A DNA stretch of 64,000 nt. It comes from Gloeophyllum trabeum ATCC 11539 (Eukaryota; Basidiomycota; Agaricomycetes; Gloeophyllales; Gloeophyllaceae). Position 1 is the first letter of the stretch, and every line of letters starts with the position of its first letter. This document shows positions 1-11,100 of this stretch, in pieces. The DNA is taken from NCBI RefSeq assembly GCF_000344685.1, contig NW_006920419.1:1107576-1171575 (forward strand), written 5' to 3'. A program made the translations under genes and the position numbers. The notes under the pieces were generated by a model. The model saw nothing but the letters and a program-made list of their open reading frames with translations. It did no database searches and was not told the DNA's origin.

Positions 1-1548
1 CGATGAGGGCTCATCTAGGTCGCGCCGTACGCGCGCTGTAGGAAAGGTACTCAGGGGGAGTTCGACGAGAGGCAGCGGGTTCACAAAAAGAACTTACCCG
101 CGGAGAGGTACAAGAGGCTACGTAGGCACCGCTGTTAGGACTTAGCCATGTGAGAGCTGTAGAGAGGACGTAGTCGTGATACAAGGGAGAGAGGGGATTG
201 GCGATGAAGTCGAACTGCGGCGCGCTTTTAAGTCAAGTTCAAAGTCCGACATGTTGAACTTAGCACGTGAGGCGACGCGCATCAGTCAGGCGCCGGTGAT
301 TGCTTCGTTGCTAAGGGTATATATATAGAATGATAAGATAATCCTCGGGTCAGTGTATCTCAGCAGGCGCTTCACTTATCATAAATACAAGTCTGGTATT
401 CGGCTGGTAATGCGATTGTAGACGTGCTAAAATAACTGGAATATGCGCCAGCCACTACCAGCCGCGGGACAATTTGCTGATGTAGCTCATGAGCAAAAAG
501 CAGCCTTCCAGCCACAAATAGCCATATTTGGATGTTGCCACAAGGCTAGCCTTCCCCCTTTTTCTTTTTTCTTTTTCTTTTTCTTTTCTTTTTACTGCAG
601 TGGTATCATTATCGAGCCCTTTTGGAGCCATTCAAATTGGCATTGGGCTCACATGGTCCACGTGACTTTTAGGTGTCACTGGCTGCTCCATCTATCCAGC
701 AAGTCTGTAGAACTCGCATTTTCCTTTGGTTCAACCTTACTGTGGTTCAGCAAGCGTTTACAGATGGCTATGATACACCCGGTGCAGATTTTGTAGCAAT
801 CAGACGTAAAATAACGAAGAGCGAAAATCAGCTTCGCTGAGCGAGCATGAGCCCCAGATCTTTTGGCCGGTCTTTGGGCTGTGCAGCAATGCTGTGGAGG
901 TGCTGCCTGTGAGTACTTGAGTACTCATCCTTAAGCTTGACTGAGGAATAAGTACTCCGACCCGCCGGTGACCAATTGGATTCAGATGAGGTGTTACTTT
1001 AATACTTAGGGTCCCGACTATCCGCCGGCACCAGTCGTTCGGGCAGTCGGGTCTCACATTCCCAACATGAAGTCTGGTGGCGCTGGTGTAAGTTGTGGGT
1101 CCATCTACGTCGGTGATCTTGCTGCTGCCAGCAAGTATCGAAACTCCTGATCACACAGGCCCAATTTTCGCCCTTTCCGTCGCGGCGTGCAACAGGGCGG
1201 TCTGCGCAGTGTTCGGTCGGAGAGCTTCGTTCATTTTTCGATAGCTCTTCAGATCCAAGAGCCCACGTCGACCAGCCCATCTTCTTGTCATGCTGGCGAC
1301 GTGGGCGGGTCGCTATAAAGCTGCATTCGTCTCTCGTAGGAGTCCTCTGCAATTCTTCTCCGAGCTACGCCACCGGCCCCGCGTGTGCTTCCGTAGCCTG
1401 ACTTTTATGCGTTCGATACGTCCCGACAGCGATACCCTATTTCAGCCCCGCCAACGTTGGCTTTGCAACGACGAACTCGGTCTGTATCCCAATTTCGCCA
1501 ATTAGAGTGCAGACCACCTTACGGGTTTACCTGTAATCCTCACAGAAC
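1..1548. other. Non-coding stretch, no gene seen
   Basis: The open frames here are short, lack family resemblance and overlap on both strands. The only structure noticed is a pyrimidine tract at about 551-593. Some of the sequence just before 1549 could be the promoter or an unseen first exon of the kinase-like pseudogene. Confidence 0.5.
551..593 (+). repeat. Polypyrimidine (C/T) tract
   Basis: A 43-base run of only C and T, mainly of CTTTTT-type units. Such tracts are common in fungal promoters and intergenic DNA. No gene can be tied to it. Confidence 0.8.
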
Positions 1549-3194
1549 GTGAAGTCCGATATGCTCATTCATCCAGATGCACTTGAACAAGTTGCGTGCG
1601 ACAGCGTCAACGCCGAACATTGTACATCATGGACAGTGATAGGGGAAGGTAGGTTCCGAGTAATACTAAGTCCCCTGATGGTGTTGACATTTGCCATGTT
1701 TCTAGGCGCCTTCAACAGGATATTCTTACTACGATTTGACACTGGAGCGGAGGCAATTGCTCGTATTCCCTTGCCTGTTATAGGTAATGTTGAGCGAACC
1801 GTCGCCAGTGAAGTTGCTACAATGAGTTACGTCCGAGAGAGGTGGTCCGAGAGGTGGTCCGGGTCCTCTCGTGTGCCTCTGCCAAAGGTCTTAGCGTGGC
1901 ACTCATCCTACGACAACCCCGTACAGATCCCCTACATCATCTATGAGTATATACCTGGTGTTCCGCTCAATACTCTTTGGCCCGTGATTGAAGGGAAAAC
2001 GGCCGGTGCAGCCCTGCAGAGCATCGCCGAGCTGGAGCTGGCACTGCTCCATCAGGCATTCTCATGTCACTGATCGCTGTATTTTGCAGAAGATGAGCCA
2101 GACAGCCGTCCTCTTTATACAGACAACGAGTGCTATCCCGCAGAGGTAAATCGGGCATTAGCTGCCAAGTATGGCATCGGACCGACCGCGAATTGAGAAT
2201 GGTGGCGCAGAGGCTACAGGGAAGTAGGTGCCAACCGGGGTCCTTGTAAGTTCTCAAGTTCAGAACATCTCCGGTGACGCAGTTGTGATACACTCCTACA
2301 GGGCCGGATATGCCGTCTATGATAATAAGTGCTGCCGAGTTCCAGCTACGCGCGTTGGACGGCCTTGTCGACGTCTCGTCCCCGCTCGTGAAGTCGAAGC
2401 CTGCGGATATACGGTTGCTGCGCCGTCTACTGGACACCTGCGTTCGCGTCGCGCCCCTCATAATTCCTCCCGACCCAGCCATGACTGCTCCAGTGCTGAA
2501 CCACCCGGACATCTCACTGAACAACCTCATCGTCCCCCCAGATGGCAGGGCATATGCGCTCAGCGTGATTGACTGGCAAGGGGCGACCGTCTCCCCCTTC
2601 TGTATGCAGTGCGGCGTGCCCAATGCGATTTCGTACAGCGAGGACGTCATCCCGGTACCCAGGGACGGCTCGATGCCGCCTTGGCCCGATAATTTCGATT
2701 CGATGTCTCCGGAGGAGCAGCAATACATCCGCATGCATCATCGCTATGCGTGCCGGCATAGACTCTACGCTATCCTGATGCCCTCGCTGGACCCTTTGCG
2801 CAGTGACGCGTGGGTGCTCCGGCATTTTACTGCCCTAGAGGGCCTGGTACCCTTTATCACGCGCTGCATCTCCGACGGCCAGCTAGGTCTACAGGGCCTT
2901 CTAATTCGTCTGCAACAGTGCTGGAGGGAGGTCCACGACAGGCCTTGCCCCATCGATTTTTCGCAGGAGGAAATTTCATCCCATCACGAAGCAGCACAGA
3001 CTGAGGCGCAGTTTGAACGTAACGTGCGGAGATTGCACAACATGGTCGACTGCATGAATGATGGGTCTGTTACCCCGGATCAGTTCGACAGTGCAAAGGT
3101 GACGATGGAGCGCTGTCGGAAAGAGTGGGACGAGAAGGCTATGAAGGGACTCTTCCCGTTATATGAGGGCGCTCATTCTTATTACCTTGTCTGA
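1549..3194 (+). pseudogene. Aminoglycoside phosphotransferase (APH/ChoK)-fold kinase-like gene with two in-frame TGA codons
   Basis: The product would be a member of the APH-fold small-molecule kinase-like family that is expanded in Agaricomycetes; substrates are generally unknown. Three exons join in one frame: 1549-1648, 1706-2245 and 2302-3194 (introns of 57 and 56 bp, GT..AG), 511 codons in all. The second intron splits the Trp codon of an R-G-P-W motif typical of the family. The catalytic loop is seen as HPDISLNN and the DFG-equivalent as VIDWQGA, so the C-terminal lobe looks intact. Two TGA codons interrupt exon 2, at 2071-2073 and 2194-2196, while family-like sequence (SLYFAEDEPD, then EWWRRGYREV) continues in the same frame on both sides. 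At least the second could come from CGA by a C-to-T change at a CpG. A 12-bp tandem duplication (1837-1860) adds four residues. The start is uncertain because an upstream exon may exist. A short skipped intron cannot be fully excluded, but none restores the family sequence. Confidence 0.75.
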
Positions 3195-3613
3195 TACTGC
3201 CGTGTTTGCGGACTTTCTTAGGTCGCTCGGCTACCCACATTGATTTCGGTGATCCACCTTGCTTTCTTACTTATCAGGCTTCTTTGAGTGTTGGTACTAC
3301 TGATTGTCAGCAGTGACTTAGAAGTGACATGATTTAGCAAGGGAGACCTTTCAATCAATCCCCCAGCTTGCATTATTATACAGGACACACGAATAACCAA
3401 TGTCTTTGTCGAACAAAGTGACAACCGCCCGAATATCCACTCTATCGTGGTGTCAAGTTGTGCATTTTGCAGACTAGCCCACGAGTAATTTCGACTGCCT
3501 GCTTCTCCAGCGGCACATACAAAACGCATTATTCATATCGAGCATGTATTTGCTCTTTAATCACCTATACACCTTCGGGCGGGAACGCATTGGGCGATAC
3601 GAGCGGCTCTAGA
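3195..3613. other. Short intergenic stretch, nothing seen
   Basis: This lies between the 3' ends of the kinase-like pseudogene (plus strand) and the unknown protein gene (minus strand), so it is a tail-to-tail spacer. I see no repeat or coding signal. Confidence 0.5.
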
Positions 3614-4483
3614 CTACTCCCACTTGCCACCAACATACCTTTCCATGTTTTTCACCGCAAGGTGCATCGACAGCAATATCGCATCGCACAAGTCTTGCCA
3701 TGACGTGCCAGGCGGCATATCACCTTGCTTGTACTGCTGAATGAGGCGCGTGTTCCAGGCAAGATGTTGCGCGCTTTCTAGCAGCTCAGAGTCAGTGTGC
3801 ATGCCCTTCTCTTCGGCTTCAGGATGGGAAATGGCTTTCTGCATCCACCGGTCTGCAGAAGTCGCGAAAGTCATTAGCGCCTCTCGCCCACGATTGATCG
3901 TCGACTCTGGTTCTACGTTCGCGGACCGAAATTCCTAGGACAATGAACGTGAGCCTCCGTGCAGATATTGAATAGAATTAGAAGTACCGACATTGAATTC
4001 CACACTCGGTGCGTATGAGGCCAGGAATTCCATGTTGGTGATGATTAGCTTGAAGTAGTCAACGGGGGTAAGGTCGGACCCTGGCTTGGCGTACATAGCG
4101 AACAGCTTCCATTCATTCTCCGGCTTGCACGAGTCAGCGCGGCCCTCGAGGAATTCTAGTAACTTTTCCTTGTCGTCGTCGTTCCATGAGCCCGTGTTAC
4201 TCGCGCGAAGTGGCCGAGTCTTCTGCAACCGCACTGGCGCAGCGTCTATCACGAATGAGTATCTGAGAGTAGAGGCTATTTCAGGAGGTACACACTATAC
4301 AAGGTTCTGCATGTCGCTGGAGCAACGGATAGGTTGTGCGAGGGCTGTCGCTACAGATGACGCGTAATGCCAGGGTATCAGACTCGTACTACAAACCAAT
4401 CGTCCAAGAATGCGTGCTGTGGAAGCCGCCCTGCTCGACGTCCCAGACGCCTTTTTAAGACATGTTCGTGCCATTGACAACAT
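3614..4483 (-). CDS. Hypothetical protein, three exons
   Basis: I do not recognise the family. On the minus strand, exons 4483-4397, 4294-3992 and 3934-3614 join in phase 0 across GT..AG introns (donors GTTTGT and GTCGGT) to give 237 codons including the stop. The product is hydrophilic, about 236 aa, with no signal peptide or membrane segment. The central part begins RLQKTRPLRASNTGSWNDDD and the C-terminal half is rich in charged, helix-forming residues, ending MERYVGGKWE. The first exon is the least certain; the start could lie elsewhere because the second exon has no ATG near its beginning. The gene diverges from the aminopeptidase P gene with about 275 bp between start codons. Frame continuity over two introns and the protein-like composition are the only support. 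Confidence 0.5.
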
Positions 4484-4758
4484 CCTGAGTGCTGAATTTA
4501 CCGAGTCTGAGATCTGAACGTCGAAGGCGCCTCAACGAGTGTATGAGGTCCAAGCTGGGCCAAGTGTGAGGCGATTGACTGCAATTGCGCTTTCGCACGG
4601 AGTGCCTATGTACCGCCACTAGCTACGTAGCAGCGTCGGGATCCTTTCCGGGCTGCGACCATATGCCGATCGTGTCTGTCTTCAGGCTCTCCGTCCTATC
4701 TGCTGGAGGCGTCTTTAGAAGTCGGAAGCCTTCCCTAGGACGACTGTTACACGAGGCT
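4484..4758. promoter_or_regulatory. Shared divergent promoter region
   Basis: The interval of 275 bp between the inferred start codons of the unknown minus-strand gene and the aminopeptidase P gene must contain both core promoters if both starts are right. I cannot point to a convincing TATA box or a specific operator. The plus-strand frame stays open upstream to 4585, so a longer aminopeptidase N-terminus is conceivable. Confidence 0.35.
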
Positions 4759-7700
4759 ATGGCGCCAGCCACCCAGACCGTGAATACGACGGCGCGGTTA
4801 GCTGCCCTGCGGGACTTGATGCGCGGGAATGGCCCAGTGGATGCATATGTGGTACCGAGTGAAGATCAACGTACGTTTGCTGCACGTCCTGCCAACTGAA
4901 CTAGGTTTGGCTGAGGTTATTATTTGGTAGACTCTAGCGAATATCTGGCGCATTGTGATGAGAGGAGAGCTTTCATTTCTGGCTTCACAGGTTCCGCGGG
5001 TGAGTAATCGTCATAGTAAGTCGAGAGGCAAATCCCTGACTGGTCGATGAACGTAAGGATGCGCTGTAATTACCTCTAAGGATGCCTATCTGTTTACGGA
5101 TGGTCGATATTTCTTACAGGCCGAGAAACAGTTAGATGGGTATGTTATCGCTGCTCAAAGTTCTTTACAGTTTCCCTCATAATTACACAGAAATTGGAAG
5201 TTGATGAAGCAAGGACTCCCAGGCATGCCTGCTACTGTATTTTAGGTCCCAGATACTCATCTTATCATAGGCGTCCCGTCGTGGCAGGAATTCCTTGCGA
5301 AGGTCCGCTTCTCATGACATGCACATCGAGAAGGCAGCTAAGCGATCGATATTCCCTAGAATCTTGAACCTAGCAGCCGTATCGGAATTGACCCAACCTT
5401 AATCTCTGCAGGTACAGCCCGACCTGATGACCTAATGCCCTTCTCACTTCCTAAAAGCGGATGCCGATAGTCTCAAAGAGACCCTAATCCCGAAGAAGTC
5501 CCAGCTCGTCCCTATAGATATGAACCTAGTAGACCAAGTATGGGGAGCTGATCGACCGGCGCGCCCGAAGAACAAGGTCTTCCCTCTGGATATCAAATAT
5601 TCAGGTAAACCACCTAGCCCCATCCATTCCCATTCAAAGGGATTTTGACTGAGCCCACGTTCACTAGGGCAGCCGCACCACGAGAAGATCAAGCAGCTAA
5701 GGGATGAGCTCACGAATCAGAAAGTCAAAGCTATAGTCGTGAGCATGCTCGACGAAGTCGCTTGGCTATTTAACCTCCGGGGCTCGGACATCGACTTCAA
5801 CCCAGGTCATTATCTCTCCATCTTGGGATCTATAAGTGCGACTGAACTGAATTGTGTGAATACGCATAGTATTCTTCGCGTACGCGGTCGTCACCCACGA
5901 CACGGCCGTCCTGTTCGTCAACCCAGAGCAGGTCGACGAAGCCGTGCGCGGGCATCTTGGCAGGGACATTGAGGTTCGCGCATATGACGAGTTCTTTGCG
6001 TACCTCAAGAGGCTCGTGACGGAGTTAGATGCGTCCGAAGATGCCGTGGGTCCTGTGCCCCCTTCAACCGCGGGCCACTATGTCTTACCAGGGTTTCAGC
6101 CTATTCTGATCAGTGATAAGACCAGCTTCGCCGTGGATCAGGCCATCGGTCAGGTAAGGCCGTTTGCCCCTTTGAATCAGAGAGTAAGGACTAATTGTAG
6201 GATCCTGTCCTGAAGGACAAAGTGCAGATCACTCGCTCTCCCGTCACAGATCTTAAATCCATCAAGAACGCGACGGAAATCGAAGGTTTCCGCCAGTCAC
6301 ACATCCGGGACGGCGCTGCGCTCGCGCGTTACTTCGCCTGGCTCGAGGAGCAGCTCAACAATGGGGTTGAGTTGAACGAGAGTCAGGCCGCAGATAAACT
6401 CGAAGAGTATCGCTCGTCAGTGGTCTTTCTTCGTACTCGGCTTTCTGAGACTGCATGCAGAGTTATGACGTGGGTGTATACTGCAGACAGCTGGATCTGT
6501 ACAAAGGGTTATCGTTCACTACGATATCCTCGACGGGGCCCAACGGAGGTAAGATCGATGTATGCGCAAGTACTGGCTAAGCTTATCCGTCGTTCGTGTG
6601 TAGCCATTATCCATTACTCCCCTGATCCGAGCGACTGCGCGATCATCGAGAAGGACCAGGTATTTGTCCCTTACAAAGTGCAGATGTACCGTTACGAAAT
6701 GTTTAACAGATCTACCTATGCGACTCCGGCGGACAATACCTCGACGGCACGACCGACGTAACCCGCACATGGGTAGGCATTCAGGGCTTTGTGACATTAT
6801 TTCTAGCATAGTGCTGATACTGACGTGAATAGCACTTCGGCACGCCGACCGCGGAGGAGAAGAGGGCTTTCACGCGTGTATTGCAAGGCCACATCGCGAT
6901 AGACACGGCTGTATTCCCCAACGGGACCTCAGGTACGGCTGCTTCTGCGTGGTGCAGTATTGCTAAATCACGTGCCATGGAAAGGTTATGTCATGTGAGA
7001 TGTTCTCCTCTATTCAATTTGTCCCGGCGCTCAATTTTTGACAGCGATTCTTGGGCGCGGAGAGCATTGTGGGCAGACGGGCTTGGTAAGCGCCCATTGA
7101 GCGTCGACTGCATGCCTGTCTAATTACGGACCCCGCAGATTATCGGTAACGAGGGTTTCTGCTAAAGTTGTAACCGTGCTCATTGCTCATGGCCCCGTGT
7201 ACAAGCCACGGGACTGGACACGGTGTTGGGCATTTCTTAAATGTGCACGAAGGTCCACACGGTATCGGTGTCCGGATAGGTGCGAACAATTGACGTCGCT
7301 GCCAATCAGTTTCCCGATTGACAACTGGCCAGCGTACAACAGCACCGCTCTCAAAGTTGGAATGACGGTATCCAACGGTACGTTTCCCCACTGACTGGCC
7401 CCATTCGTAGCTCATTGCTCCAGAACCCGGCTATTACGCTGACGGGCGCTTCGGGATCCGTATCGAGAACGTCGTTATCGTCCAGGAAGCTCAGACGCCT
7501 AATAACTTTGGAAGCAAGGGATACCTCCGCATGGAGCACGTCACAATGGTGAGCGCTCCCTTTGGAATGATACGCCCTGCAATGGTGCTCATCGCCGTCC
7601 AGTGCCCTATACAGAAGAAGCTTGTGGATCTGGATGTACTCACCCCTCAAGAGCGGGACTGGCTGAATCGGTATCACGAGGAGACATGGGAAAAGGTGTC

Positions 7701-7764
7701 ACCCCTTCTTCAGAACGATAAGCGCGCATTAGAGTGGCTGAAGAGGGAATGCTCGCCCCTGTAA
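4759..7764 (+). CDS. Xaa-Pro aminopeptidase P (M24B metallopeptidase), 21 exons
   Basis: A cytosolic two-metal peptidase that removes N-terminal residues preceding proline. The inferred exons are 4759-4870, 4931-4999, 5058-5139, 5191-5222, 5271-5302, 5360-5411, 5458-5604, 5668-5805, 5870-6153, 6201-6422, 6491-6548, 6604-6659, 6710-6772, 6833-6932, 6985-6994, 7045-7085, 7139-7145, 7206-7279, 7333-7377, 7424-7548 and 7603-7764. They total 1911 nt, giving 636 aa, close to the usual family length. Creatinase N-terminal domains come first; the pita-bread catalytic domain follows. Metal ligands are visible: the two Asp of [18 protein letters not shown], the His of GTGHGVGHF, the Glu of NEPGYY and the Glu of MEHVTM. 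Two exons are microexons (10 nt and 7 nt) and the intron at 5223-5270 is GC..AG; each choice restores conserved motifs exactly. The start at 4759 was chosen because the family N-terminus fits there; an in-frame ATG at 4585 is an alternative. Confidence 0.93.
5223..5270 (+). other. GC-AG intron in the aminopeptidase P gene
   Basis: Using the donor CAG/GCATGC at 5222/5223 and the acceptor CATAG/GCG at 5270/5271 joins the two halves of the conserved [11 protein letters not shown] segment in frame. The nearest GT donor (5236) would shift the frame. The length, 48 bp, is normal for this window. Confidence 0.75.
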
Positions 7765-8107
7765 TACTGCATCACGGTCATAACTATGCAGAGTTGCTTT
7801 TCCATGCTGTGACCGCTGGTGAGGTCGCCCGCAGACAGTATTTCCCGTGCGTGTGTCAGCGCACCCTCTTCAGTCTTCCTCTTTGCACCTCGAGGCGCTC
7901 TCACTGACAGACGCTAGAAATAGACGCCCTACGGACTGCGGCCTATTTTTGCGCTAGTTGCGTACCCTTCAACGGTTGACGTGTACATAACCATGAATGG
8001 AAAGGTCTGAATGTTCTGCTGCTTCACTTAAATTCCACCTCTGCGTTTCCCTGCCATCCCACTCCTTCCTCCCTTGCAACCCTCACTGCGCTAGTTGCGT
8101 CGTCGAG
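7765..8107. other. Spacer between aminopeptidase P and helicase genes
   Basis: This holds the 3' untranslated region of the aminopeptidase gene and the promoter of the helicase gene, both on the plus strand. The helicase frame stays open back to 7997, but the residues there do not look conserved. No other signal was seen. Confidence 0.5.
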
Positions 8108-11100
8108 ATGCCGGCGTGCGAGTGCGGTGAGACCATCACCGCCCGTCACCTGGAAGCCCATCGCCAGGGGAGGAGACATCGGGCGCGAATGCGGATCAAG
8201 CAGGGAAGCTTGCCCTTGCCAACGGTCAGCGATAGTGTTGCTGCTCATTCCAGCGCTGGTTCGCGGCTCTCTGAGACTCAGAGCGCTCGTGAACCACCGT
8301 CAGATGAAGCGGTCAGCACGGAGGGTCGTTCACGATCCATCGCGAGCGAGCATGAAACTCACGGCATATCCGTGTCTTGGGAAGACGGACTCATTGACTT
8401 TGGTATTCTGGAAGCAGCAGAAGTAGTCGGCAAGGATGCGTTGGCCAGGTCAATTATCATCACAAAGGTCCAGCAAAATACGTTGGTGTATCTCCGGGAC
8501 GTGCGAGCGCGCAGCATTCATTCTGAAGACCAGCCGTAAGTTATACTCCGGCTGTGAAACCTGTGTCGCGGCCTCATATTATGCAGCTTCCACATCACTG
8601 GCGAATGCGTACCGCAGGGTCTCGACGTCGTGATACAGTACGGTATTCCTAGGGTGCTATCTGTTCACTTCTCCACCGCACGTGAAGGCAGGTTCGAGGG
8701 CTCAGTGGTATTGACCTTCTGGGACGCAAAGCAACGTCAACGGTTCACCATTACGCGTCAAATTCGAGCTGTCGTTGGATCACGTCTTGACCACGAGAAT
8801 TTGAGACCCAGCGATCCATATGTTCGACCCGTACGCGTCCCGCTGCCTCCTGAGATACGTCCCATTCCCGCTCCTCGGCCTCCGGTTTGGACAGCTACCG
8901 AATGGGTCAACCGACTGGCTGAATACCCCATTCCGCACGCCCTAAAAGGTGATTGTCTGGATTCGGAAGTAATCAAGCAACGAATGCCGAACTCCCTCAC
9001 CATGTCCTCATACAGCGACTGGTTTCAAACATTACTCTGGGCGGAAGAAGAAAAGAGGAGGTATGCAGATCGTTGGGACGTTTCCCCTTACTGACATGTA
9101 TCGCGTAGCCTCGATTTGCAGATGTTCACAATGAAGGATACAGAACTGAAATACGACAACCCGAACTACAGGTTCTCGCTGTCATTTTTTGCCTGTTGGA
9201 TGTTCCATTGATTTTCATGGTTGTGACGGCAGGTTAAGAATACCTGGACTGTTGGACAAGAAGCCAAGAATCATTGTGGGAGACAAAATAGTTGTCTTGC
9301 GGACAAGTGGAGAGAAGCCTGTATCTTGGGTGGGCTGCGTCCATGCTGTTAACGCAGACGAAGTTCGCCTTCGCCTGTCCTCCGACTTCAGCCTATTTAA
9401 AGGCAAAATCTTCGATGTCGTGTTCCAGGTAAACCGTATGCCATTGCGCCGCATGCATCATGCAGTTCTTTTTCAGCCTCGCCCCCAGCGACTCTTGTTC
9501 CCCCGGGCGAGGCACGTCCTACGACCTCCGGATCCTGTTGGTTCCGCTTTCGAAGAGATGGTACGCCTTTCTCCGCGGATTCAGGATGATCCAGAGAAGC
9601 TCAGGGCGGTCTGGACAATTGTGAAACAACCTCGCGGAAGCGTGCCGTTCGTCGTCTTTGGACCGTGAGTCTCATAGTACAGCCTTCCCTTGATAGTTAA
9701 TGACTTTTATGCTGGGAAGGCCCGGTACAGGAAAGACTACGGCAATAGTGGAGGCCATACGTCACTTGCTGAAGGAAAATGACGACCATCGAATCCTGGC
9801 GTGCGCTCAGAGCAATCGCGCTGCTGATACTATAGCGTGCAAACTATTAGGAGCAGGCCTTACGGATCACGCGTTGCTGCGACTGAACGCATTGTGGCGA
9901 CCGACAGCGGACCTTCCCGGAAAGTTGTATCCCATTTCTCCAATCAACGGAAATGATGTCTTCGCCATACCGGGCCTGGAGGATTTGGTAGGGTACCGCG
10001 TGGTTGTCGTCACTTGTGTTTCTGCAGGCATAGCTAAAGGTCTCGGTGTAAAGCGTGGTCACTTCAGCCACATATTCGTCGATGAGGCCGGGCAATGCGC
10101 AGAGCCAGAAGCCATGGTTGCAATCACTCCACTGGTAGATGAACGCACGAACATTATCCTCGCAGGTGACCCTCGTCAACTCCCACCTGTGATCACATCT
10201 CGTGCTGCAGCTACTCTAGGGAAGAGTTACTTGGAGAGAATTATGAACCTGGATATATACGATGTCCATCACTGGACGAACATCACGTTAGTGTGGCCCG
10301 AGCTCTGTCGCACCACAATACTAACCGTTTCTATAGTGTTGTGAAGCTCCTACGCCAGTATAGGAAAGTCATACGAACTCAGATCCGTTTGCAACTCATG
10401 TTCACTTACGCAGATCTCACGAAGCTATCTCCAATTTCTCGAACGTACAGTTCTACGATGGAGAATTGCAAAATTGCGGGGATCCGTCCATTACCCACAA
10501 GTTCCTCTGTTCCAAACTCCTCGTGACACCTGGGTTCCCCGTGATATTCCATGGCATCACCGGAATGGAAATGCGAGAGGGGAGCTCTCCGTCTTTCTTC
10601 AATATTGACGAAGCCAGTTTAGTCAGGACGTATTGCGAGAAGCTTAATGCAGAGTTCAAAGATCTGAGTACGTCTTACATATTTCATATTAACTCGCCAC
10701 TGCGTTCATAACTAAGAACTTTTTGGCCACAGCCGCGGATTGTGTTGGAATCATCACTCCGTATCTCGCGCAGCGAGGAAAGATATTGAAGATCTTACCC
10801 GAGGCCTTCCAAAAAGTGAAAGTAGGGACAGTGGAAGAATTTCAGGGCCAGGTACGTGATCGCGCCCCCTCCGTGCGCCTGTCGCGACAGCTCTGACAGT
10901 ATTCAATGGTTGTATTGGTTAGGAGCGCATGGTGATCATCGTATCCACTGTAAGGAGCAAACCAGGTCACGTCGGGGGCGACATCCGCCACGCGCTTGGC
11001 TTTGTAGCCCAGCCGAGGCGCACGAATGGTACGCTGTATCATCTCATCGATTGCCTGCTCCACAAGGCTGAATCCCGTATTTCAGTGACACTCGTGGGCG

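Noticed and set aside
4585..4758. Longer N-terminus for aminopeptidase P starting at 4585
   Set aside because: The extra 58 residues are Cys/Ser-rich and not family-like, and the ATG at 4759 fits the known N-terminus better. It could still be a leader in some transcripts.
6933..7044. Direct joining of 6932 to 7045 in aminopeptidase P without the microexon
   Set aside because: It breaks the frame and loses the conserved Tyr-Val-Ile; the 10-nt exon fixes both.
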